From the NCBI GenBank assembly GCA_023397655.1, contig JAEWTW010000021.1, forward strand, positions 1-20,501: a stretch of 20,501 bases of DNA, given 5' to 3'. Positions 14,949 through 20,501 of the stretch are shown here, piece after piece. The DNA comes from Bacillota bacterium. GTDB taxonomy: Bacteria > Bacillota > Clostridia > Christensenellales > SZUA-584. Within the stretch, counting starts at the first letter, position 1; each line of letters opens with the position of its first letter. The position numbers were made by a program, and so were the translations under genes. The notes under the pieces were generated by a model. That model was not told the origin of the DNA. It ran no database searches and was given only the letters and a program-made list of their open reading frames with translations.

Positions 14949-17261
14949 CTATTCCGTGTAACTGGCAGCGGAACGCCTCTTTTTAACAAGCAGCGGAATG
15001 ACCCATCCCAGATGGGATAGCAGCGCTGCAATCGCAATTCCCAGTACGATAAAGGATGTGGCTGTACCCTTGGACCCGGCTGCAGACAGTGCGTCTATCC
15101 GCCCGAGGTTTAGCGCAGACCCATCCGTCAGGGTAAACACAAGCTCGCCGCTTTCATTGACAGCACCGCTAGCAAACCCCACCCCGTCCCTGCCATTGGT
15201 TATGGTAAAGTTCGCCTTTTCTCCATTGGTAAAAGTAACGGTATAGGCATCGATGTTATCGGCAGAACCGGTTTTTACTATACTAGAAATCCCGTTTCCC
15301 TGCATGCCGTCAATGCCGTTTATACCGTTATGACCATCATAGCCGTCCACTCCCGCAGTGCCGGTTGCTCCCCTTGCTCCTGTTGCGCCCGTTTTGCCGA
15401 CAAGCGATGCCAGCCATTCTCCCATTGTGCCGGTATAGCCATTCTCTACCGCCAGCTCGTAAGCGGATTTGCCATCTGCGCCCGTTGCTCCGGCAAGTGC
15501 AGCCAGCCATTCCTCCTCCGTGCCCGTATAGCCCTTCTCCACCGCCAGCTCATAAGCCGATTTACCATCAGCACCTGTTGCGCCGGTGAGCGAGGCCAGC
15601 CATTCCTCTTCTGTACCCGTATAGCCCTTCTCCACTGCCAGCTCATAAGCCGATTTACCGTCTGCGCCGATGGCGGGAGATGTGAACGTGGAGAGCAGGT
15701 AGGGGACATCCGATGTTATAGCGACTCCCGTATGGTTGCCCGCCGCGGTTTCCACCACGGTCGTAACCGCTCCGATGGGTAGATACAGGTACAGCTTTCC
15801 GGTGTCGTCCGTAGACATGTCGCCTATCCCATAGGGATATGTCAGGTTGTTTGTCAGCGAGGAAATGGCCGTTGCAGCGGTTATGCCGTCAATCTGCAGG
15901 TTGGTGAGATAAACGATGGAGCCGCCGTTCGCGCTTCCGTTGGTAGGCTGCGTGAAGCCGCCAGCAATCTGAACGGAGCCGCCGGTGATGACGGTGGAGC
16001 CATGGCTGCCCAAGGTGCCATTGGATCCGCCGCCGCCGCCGATGCCTAGACCCGCCATGCAAAAGTCCAGCTTTTCGCCTGGAATTGCCTTCACCGTTCC
16101 GCCGCGGATGGTTACCGTGGCGCCTGCTCCGCCCACGCCGTAGCTTGTTCCGCCGCCGCCGATGCCCGCACCGCCTGCGACATTATTGGTACCAAGCGTA
16201 TTTCCGCCTGTAGCTGTCACAATGCCGCCTGTGATCATGACGGTTCCGCCACCGCCCGTACCATTGAGTCCATATCCGCCGCCGCCGATGCCCGCGCCGC
16301 CATATTTTCCGGTTGCCGTCACGTCGCCGCCGTTGATGGTAACCGTGCCTCCTTTTCCTTCAGCAATAAGTCCAGAATATATACCGGAGATATCTCCGCG
16401 TCCGCCGCCACCGATGCCCGAGCCGCCAATGATTCCGCCCGTAGTCCTCACGATGCCGCCATTGATCGTCACCGTGCCGCCGTCGCCGCCATAATGTCCT
16501 CCGCCGATGCCCGCGGATCCTTCCTTACCCATTGCTTCAACTGTGCCGCCATTGATCGTCACCGTGCCGCCGTCGCCGCCGTAGGCTCCGCCACCGATGC
16601 CCGATCCACGTTCGCCGCCAACCGCAGTAACCGTACCGCCGTTTACGGTAAGTATCCCATTACTGCCGCCAAAGTTGCTTGCACCGCCACCGATGCCCGC
16701 GCCGTAAGAGCCGCCGGTTGCTGTGATCGTACCGCTGTTTACGATGACGGATCCGCTGTTCACGCTGATTACGTCGCCGCCGATGCCCGCTCCTCCGTTG
16801 GCGCCGCCGGTCACGACCAGCGCGCCCGTTCCTTCGATGATGAGCGCAGCGCCGGAAGGCACATACAAGCCCGCGCAATTTGCTCCGCTTTTCAGCACGT
16901 TATCGCCCTGCAGTGTCACTTTTGCCGTAGAAGCCGCCTGTATGGCCAGTGCGCAAATGCTGGTCTGTCCGGATACGTTGATGTTCACGCTATCAAGTGT
17001 GATATCCACAGGCGTGTCCGCAGTTGATGCAGGCACGTTCACAATAATACTCCGGTTCGTTTCTGTTCCATTAGTCGTGATGGTGAACGGCCCGATTCCG
17101 GATATGGTCAGCAACCCGCCCGAATACGTATAGTCGTCCTCGCTTGTCCCGTCTGTGAGGGTCGTCAGGTCAATCTCTGTACCTGCCGCCCGGGCGAGGC
17201 CAGGCAGTCCCGCAAGCACCAGTACAACCGCCAGTATTACCACAAATACGCTTTTCTTCAT
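14949..17261 (-). CDS. Membrane-anchored GIGGG-repeat surface protein with collagen-like region
   Basis: A 770-residue exported protein of unknown ligand. It has a signal peptide (KKSVFVVILAVVLVLAG, cleavage near ARA-AG), then a beta-helix-like region in which eight GxGIGG motifs alternate with GGTVTINGGTV-type strands. Three 31-residue repeats (about residues 532-624: DGKSAYELAVEKGYTGTEEE) follow, then Gly-X-Y collagen-like sequence (GATGARGATGTAGVDG), a small domain, and a C-terminal membrane helix (FIVLGIAIAALL) with KKRR. No LPXTG motif is present, so it is likely held in the membrane. The ATG at 17261 follows GGGAGGAA; a start 15 bases upstream is less likely. It is a paralogue of the next gene on the same strand, 81 bases away with no terminator between, so the two probably form an operon. 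A LytTR-type operator lies upstream. Confidence 0.9.
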   Translation of the reverse strand: MKKSVFVVILAVVLVLAGLPGLARAAGTEIDLTTLTDGTSEDDYTYSGGLLTISGIGPFTITTNGTETNRSIIVNVPASTADTPVDITLDSVNINVSGQTSICALAIQAASTAKVTLQGDNVLKSGANCAGLYVPSGAALIIEGTGALVVTGGANGGAGIGGDVISVNSGSVIVNSGTITATGGSYGAGIGGGASNFGGSNGILTVNGGTVTAVGGERGSGIGGGAYGGDGGTVTINGGTVEAMGKEGSAGIGGGHYGGDGGTVTINGGIVRTTGGIIGGSGIGGGGRGDISGIYSGLIAEGKGGTVTINGGDVTATGKYGGAGIGGGGYGLNGTGGGGTVMITGGIVTATGGNTLGTNNVAGGAGIGGGGTSYGVGGAGATVTIRGGTVKAIPGEKLDFCMAGLGIGGGGGSNGTLGSHGSTVITGGSVQIAGGFTQPTNGSANGGSIVYLTNLQIDGITAATAISSLTNNLTYPYGIGDMSTDDTGKLYLYLPIGAVTTVVETAAGNHTGVAITSDVPYLLSTFTSPAIGADGKSAYELAVEKGYTGTEEEWLASLTGATGADGKSAYELAVEKGYTGTEEEWLAALAGATGADGKSAYELAVENGYTGTMGEWLASLVGKTGATGARGATGTAGVDGYDGHNGINGIDGMQGNGISSIVKTGSADNIDAYTVTFTNGEKANFTITNGRDGVGFASGAVNESGELVFTLTDGSALNLGRIDALSAAGSKGTATSFIVLGIAIAALLSHLGWVIPLLVKKRRSAASYTE
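15390..15668 (-). repeat. Three tandem 93-bp (31-residue) coding repeats
   Basis: The motif at 15652, 15559 and 15466 recurs at exactly 93-base intervals. Each unit encodes GADGKSAYELAV(E)(K/N)GYTGT, then EEWLA or GEWLA and L-G-T. Similar SAYE-A-GYTGT-EEWL units occur in collagen-like tail-fibre and surface proteins of Gram-positive bacteria and their phages, from general knowledge. Copy number could change by recombination. Confidence 0.9.
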
Positions 17262-17353
17262 TCGTTCCTCCCGCATTAATGCTCCGTTAATATCACTTCA
17301 GGACGCGATCGCCGCAAACATACGTCACTGTCGGTCGCTGACAACCCAGCATC

Positions 17354-17359
17354 ATTATA
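17354..17359 (-). promoter_or_regulatory. Candidate -10 element of the surface-protein operon
   Basis: A perfect TATAAT on the - strand, 31 bases downstream of the paired CGGATC repeats. The position where a -35 should be holds only a T-run, with no TTGACA-like hexamer. A strong -10 with a poor -35 fits a promoter that depends on an activator bound just upstream. Confidence 0.55.
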
Positions 17360-17390
17360 GCGGTTGCGGGTATAAAAAAAGCGCTGATTG

Positions 17391-17420
17391 CATGATCCGT
17401 AAGTGAAATGACACGATCCG
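17391..17420 (-). promoter_or_regulatory. LytTR-type operator (site 1)
   Basis: On the - strand CGGATCGTG (17420-17412) and CGGATCATG (17399-17391) are direct repeats separated by exactly 12 bases. This is the architecture of LytTR-domain binding sites (two 9-bp direct repeats, 21-22 bp centre to centre). It lies at about -44 to -73 of the predicted surface-protein start. Its close copy lies at 18384-18413. The remainder of the gene-free stretch 17277-17642 holds the candidate -10 element and a terminator. Confidence 0.65.
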
Positions 17421-17536
17421 CACATTGCAGTGTTATATTTGTTTTTCTATATAAATACTATTTTGTTTTACAGTCGAAAGCGAGTCTCTCTACACTACAC
17501 AGATAACCAAATCAATGTAAAAAATCTTTGCCTTAA

Positions 17537-17567
17537 AAAGACAAAAAACCGCATGAGTGTGCGGTTT
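17537..17567 (-). terminator. Intrinsic terminator after the lipoprotein gene
   Basis: On the - strand AAACCGCA (17567-17560) pairs with TGCGGTTT (17553-17546) around a 6-base loop and is followed by TTTGTCTTTTT. It is a convincing Rho-independent terminator about 75 bases after the lipoprotein stop, separating it from the surface-protein operon. Confidence 0.85.
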
Positions 17568-17642
17568 CTTGCGATACGATCATTTCCATCCACTGGTTCC
17601 AGCGAAGCATCCTCGGCCCCGCTTTGGCCTGTCAACGCTGAT

Positions 17643-18299
17643 TTAAGACAACCGCTCGACAGACCGCACTGAATAATAGTATACAGGCTGCGAAATACCC
17701 TCTGTATACGAATTATCGACAATTTCAAATACCCAGCTCTCAGACTGGGCTTCGGTTCCGAAGCTGACTGTCACTTTTACTGCGTCGCCGGCGTTCTCGG
17801 CGCTGACAATTGTGGAGAACTCTTCACTCATATCGGACAGCGCAAATACATAGCTGTCCATGCTTTCGTCGTATTCAACAGAAACGGTTCCAGGCAGTTC
17901 CAACAAGTCGCTGTAATCCTCAAAGCAAGCGGTCGCGATTTCTTGAACAGCCTGCCGCCGCACAGCAATTCTGCCATCATCGGTTGATTCGCTGATGCCC
18001 AGCTGCTGGCCGTAGTTGGCTGCCACAAGATATAGCACAGACCAGAAATAAGGCGCATCCTTGGGCGCATACGCGCCGCCGCCCTCGTTTGACGCACGAA
18101 TGATTGAATCGAACACCGGCAGCAATGCTTCCAATTTCGCATCAATGGGCATTTCCACGGCGGCACTCTCTGAAACAGTCTCGCTTGGTGAAGCCTCCTG
18201 AGACGACTGCGGGCTCTGTGTCGAAACCGGCTCAGCACAGGCCGAAAGCATCATGAGCACACACAACAACAGAGCTGCCCAAACAGTAATTTTTTTCAT
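17643..18299 (-). CDS. Small lipoprotein of unknown function
   Basis: The 218-residue product has a lipoprotein signal peptide (KKITVWAALLLCVLMML) with lipobox LSAC, so Cys21 should be lipidated and the protein tethered outside the membrane. A Ser/Gln/Glu/Thr-rich linker (about 22-48) leads to a globular domain with PYFWSVLYLVAANYG and a C-terminal part rich in short beta-like strands (VEYDESMDSYVFALS, KVTVSFG, WVFEIVDN). I do not recognise the domain. GGAGG precedes the ATG by 9 bases. It lies directly after the histidine kinase gene with its own upstream LytTR-like operator, so it may be a target, partner or antagonist of that system. Confidence 0.85.
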   Translation of the reverse strand: MKKITVWAALLLCVLMMLSACAEPVSTQSPQSSQEASPSETVSESAAVEMPIDAKLEALLPVFDSIIRASNEGGGAYAPKDAPYFWSVLYLVAANYGQQLGISESTDDGRIAVRRQAVQEIATACFEDYSDLLELPGTVSVEYDESMDSYVFALSDMSEEFSTIVSAENAGDAVKVTVSFGTEAQSESWVFEIVDNSYTEGISQPVYYYSVRSVERLS

Positions 18300-18383
18300 T
18301 GGTAATAGCCTCCATCCTTTTTGTTATGGAGCATATTTTACATATTCTTAGTTCATTACACAATCCGGTAGGAATGCCAATTG

Positions 18384-18413
18384 CATAATCGGCATGTGAA
18401 ATGACATGATCCG
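18384..18413 (-). promoter_or_regulatory. LytTR-type operator (site 2)
   Basis: On the - strand CGGATCATG (18413-18405) and CCGATTATG (18392-18384) are direct repeats with a 12-base spacer; the spacer TCATTTCACATG nearly equals that of site 1 (TCATTTCACTTA). Over about 39 bases the two sites agree at roughly 32 positions, although the downstream genes are unrelated. The site lies between the kinase stop and the lipoprotein gene, about 85 bases before its ATG; a TAAAAT (18340-18335) could serve as the -10. Confidence 0.65.
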
Positions 18414-18426
18414 CAAAGAACCGGGA

Positions 18427-19608
18427 TTATTCGACGAGAAGCGCGATATCTACTTCAAAAATGTTATCATGATGTTTAATTTCTATGAGTCCGTTATGTC
18501 TCTCCACAAGATATTTGACATTTTTCAGCCCGAAGCCATGGTTTTCACCGTCCGGCTTGGTTGAGCGGTTCATATCCTCCGGCGCGTTTAAGAACGGGTT
18601 GGAAATCCGAATAACGAGGTAGTTGGGCTGATATTTAAGCGTGAATTCTAAATAAGGTTCTGAATGAATACCGGCGCAGGCTTCCATGGAATTGTCCAGC
18701 AGGTTACCGAGTATCGCCGTCAGATCAAATTCGCTGAGGTTCAGGTTTTCCGGCAGGCCGACGTCAAGCTTGAGTGCTATGCCGCTTTCGCGTGCAATGG
18801 ATAGCTTATGATTGAGAAGCGCGCGAACCGCAGGGTACGGTACGTTCACGATGCTCTGGTATTCCACCGCGTTTTTAACGAGTGCAGCGGCATAGGACTT
18901 TGCTTTATCTGTTTCATCGCTTTCCAACAAGCCGTGTATAACGCTGAGGTGGTTATTGTAGTCGTGCCTTTCGGACTTAAGCTTGCCAATAAGCTGCTCC
19001 AGATTCTCCATATAATAAAGCTGTTGGCGAACATGTGCCTCAATGGTCTGAGCGTATTCTTCACGGCGCTGTTTTTCCTTCATGTAGGTGTTGGAATACA
19101 CGACTATCAGTATAGCCATTGCTGCCAATATGATCGATAGATGGATACCAATATCAATAATATGGCCTTGGGCCAACCATGCCTCTTTCGCATCATATAC
19201 GGAGAGCAAAAGAAGCTCTACCGCCAATAATGAGATGACCATAACGGTACGCAGCCAACCGTGCAGTATGATCGAAATTACCGCGATGAGCAGTATAGTG
19301 TAATAAGGTATGGAGCCTTGAGTTCCGGTGCTGGATACCCATTCATACGGGATGAAGGCAAAAACGAGCACTGATATCGCAATGATGGAAACCACGCGAA
19401 AATTGCGGCCTGAGCGTGAGAAGCTATAGAGCAGCAGCCAGCACCCCAGAAAAGCAAGGTCGATCACTATTCCCTGTGAATAGTAGACGTTCATCGCCAT
19501 ACCGAATACCGTCAGCACGATTCCCATCAACATGGCGAAGTTGAATATACGCTGCTCAAACGAAAACCGTGCTGTATTGCCCAACAGCTTTTCACCAAGG
19601 CTTTTCAT
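18427..19608 (-). CDS. AgrC-like sensor histidine kinase
   Basis: A 393-residue membrane kinase of the GHKL group that pairs with LytTR regulators. About six hydrophobic segments occupy the first 190 or so residues (for example MLMGIVLTVFGMAMNVYY and LSIILAAMAILIVVY). A coiled-coil-like helix follows, then the phosphoacceptor motif RHDYNNHLSVI, the N-box GNLLDNSMEAC and the G-box GFGLKNVKYLVERHNG. The ATG at 19608 overlaps the regulator stop (ATGA) and is preceded by AAAGGG; a longer in-frame start inside the regulator gene is unlikely. AgrC-type kinases usually sense a cyclic peptide, but no agrB- or agrD-like gene is seen here. It would phosphorylate the adjacent regulator. Confidence 0.92.
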   Translation of the reverse strand: MKSLGEKLLGNTARFSFEQRIFNFAMLMGIVLTVFGMAMNVYYSQGIVIDLAFLGCWLLLYSFSRSGRNFRVVSIIAISVLVFAFIPYEWVSSTGTQGSIPYYTILLIAVISIILHGWLRTVMVISLLAVELLLLSVYDAKEAWLAQGHIIDIGIHLSIILAAMAILIVVYSNTYMKEKQRREEYAQTIEAHVRQQLYYMENLEQLIGKLKSERHDYNNHLSVIHGLLESDETDKAKSYAAALVKNAVEYQSIVNVPYPAVRALLNHKLSIARESGIALKLDVGLPENLNLSEFDLTAILGNLLDNSMEACAGIHSEPYLEFTLKYQPNYLVIRISNPFLNAPEDMNRSTKPDGENHGFGLKNVKYLVERHNGLIEIKHHDNIFEVDIALLVE

Positions 19609-20336
19609 ACGCCGCCCTTTCCGGCAAACAACCGATTTGCCAGCGATTTGCGTACGTTTTCCATGAAAGTACGGCTCACAGGGACCTGCAGCCCTTCGCA
19701 AAGGAACAACGTTTTATCTCTCAAAGCGCGTATCTTAGCAACGTTCACGATAAAGCCCTGATGGCAACGTATGAAATCATCCGTGCCTATCTGTTCGATA
19801 AGCCTAGTAAAATTGCCATAATACTCCTCACAGCCATTCACACTTATGACACGTATTTTGTGACCGGTCTTTTCAAAATAACAGATATGATCCATGCTCA
19901 GAGAAACTGTATCCCCTTTGCGTTGGACGACAAACATTTTCTCAGACTCCGGCCGTCTGTTATGTTTAATGAACGCCAGTGTTTCCGTCAACGCAGCGGA
20001 TACTTTGTCCTTCGTGATTGGCTTGACAAGATAATGAAACGCACGCACTCGGAAAGCTTCCAGCGCATACTTCTCGTGAGCTGTCACATAGATGATTACG
20101 GTGTCTGAATTCAGTTCCTTGATTCTTTCACCCAGTTCAATGCCATTCATGCCGTTCATGTCAATATCAAGAAATACGAAATGTGGATTTTCATTCCGGA
20201 CTAGATCCAGAAAATGCAGCGGATTCGTGGACTGCACGATGCGCAGCGAATCCGCGCTCTGATAATCTCGAATGTATTTTTCCAGCAAAGCCGCATGTTC
20301 TGCGCAGTCGTCGCAAATGCCTGCAGTCAGTTTCAT
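19605..20336 (-). CDS. LytTR-family response regulator
   Basis: A 243-residue AgrA/LytR-type transcription regulator. The receiver domain (about 1-125) has the acidic pair D9/D10, phosphoacceptor D57 in FVFLDIDMNGMNG, the switch Thr in IIYVTAHEKYAL and the Lys in HYLVKPI. The C-terminal LytTR DNA-binding domain (about 140-237) shows ICYFEKTGHKIRV, FIRCHQGFIVNVAKI and LQVPVSRTFMENVRK. Of the two adjacent ATGs, the second (20336) has the better spacing (5 bases) from GGAG. It is translationally coupled to the kinase. Two sites with LytTR operator geometry lie in the window, which makes them the natural candidate targets. No such site was found upstream of this gene itself. Confidence 0.93.
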   Translation of the reverse strand: MKLTAGICDDCAEHAALLEKYIRDYQSADSLRIVQSTNPLHFLDLVRNENPHFVFLDIDMNGMNGIELGERIKELNSDTVIIYVTAHEKYALEAFRVRAFHYLVKPITKDKVSAALTETLAFIKHNRRPESEKMFVVQRKGDTVSLSMDHICYFEKTGHKIRVISVNGCEEYYGNFTRLIEQIGTDDFIRCHQGFIVNVAKIRALRDKTLFLCEGLQVPVSRTFMENVRKSLANRLFAGKGGV

Positions 20337-20400
20337 CATTACTCCAAATATCACAATTATTTGTACATATCACAAAATATCATATCTCTTTTTAAACGTC

Positions 20401-20449
20401 AAAACAACATAAAAGACGCGATATCATCGCGCCCTAATTATGTTGTTTT
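20401..20449. other. Long two-part hairpin upstream of the two-component system
   Basis: AAAACAACATAA (20401-20412) pairs with TTATGTTGTTTT (20438-20449), enclosing a second stem CGCGAT/ATCGCG (20417-20431) with a 3-base loop. On the - strand the inner stem is followed by TCTTTTATGTTGTTTT, so it could be an intrinsic terminator of a gene beyond the right edge or an attenuator in the regulator leader. Apart from this, the stretch 20355-20501 is A/T-rich and holds no recognisable gene. Confidence 0.55.
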
Positions 20450-20501
20450 ATGATACGATTTTTTTATATTTTTGTATTGATAGTATATTCTACTCCCACT
20501 C

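Noticed and set aside
13800..16800. Regularly repeated CCGCCGATGCCCGC-type sequence as a CRISPR or non-coding repeat
   Set aside because: The repeats are in phase with the - strand reading frames and encode GxGIGGG; spacing is irregular and there are no distinct spacers.
20440..20460. CGTATCATA near the regulator promoter as a third LytTR site
   Set aside because: It matches the core at about 7 of 9 positions, but no second unit lies 21 bases away on either side.

Overview
The window looks like chromosomal DNA from a Gram-positive bacterium of the Bacillota, most likely a Clostridia-like lineage. The signs are strong GGAGG-type ribosome binding sites, a lysine riboswitch, an Agr/LytTR-type two-component system, a lipobox lipoprotein and a sortase-type cell-wall sorting signal (IPDTG, then a membrane helix and lysines). 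Nothing in the sequence fixes the species. No rRNA, tRNA, insertion sequence, phage integrase or CRISPR array was seen.

Region 1 (1-3581, + strand) is a lysine/diaminopimelate operon: lysine riboswitch with a downstream terminator, asd, dapA, and a dapB gene whose product carries about 150 extra C-terminal residues. These extra residues resemble the tandem ACT regulatory domains of aspartokinase. So the operon appears to sense lysine at the RNA level and probably also through a protein domain. A tight hairpin terminator at 3561-3581 separates it from the converging genes on the other strand.

Region 2 (3581-11775, - strand) is a purine operon read right to left: purE, purC, purF, purM, purN, purH, purD. 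These genes mostly overlap or nearly touch. A metallo-beta-lactamase-fold hydrolase follows. A good sigma-A promoter (TTGACA, 17 bp, TAGACT) and a PurBox-like site lie upstream of purE, and the leader is too short for a purine riboswitch. The only large gap in the operon, between purN and purH, holds four consecutive hairpins that look like an inserted intergenic repeat. purK, purS, purQ, purL and purB are not here.

Region 3 (about 11860-20450, - strand) looks like a surface and signalling module. From right to left it has a LytTR response regulator and an AgrC-like membrane kinase (ATGA overlap), a small lipoprotein, and two neighbouring paralogous surface proteins built from GIGGG/TVTINGG repeats. 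The first surface protein adds three perfect-period 31-residue repeats, a collagen-like stretch and a membrane anchor. The second adds Ig-like modules, a Pro/Thr linker and an IPDTG sorting signal, but one extra base in an A5 run breaks its reading frame as given. A 9-bp direct repeat with 12-bp spacing (CGGATCRTG-N12-CGGATCATG, the geometry of LytTR operators) occurs upstream of both the lipoprotein and the first surface protein. The most economical reading is that the two-component system controls a cell-envelope regulon encoded next to it. No AgrB- or AgrD-like gene is visible, so the input signal is unknown.
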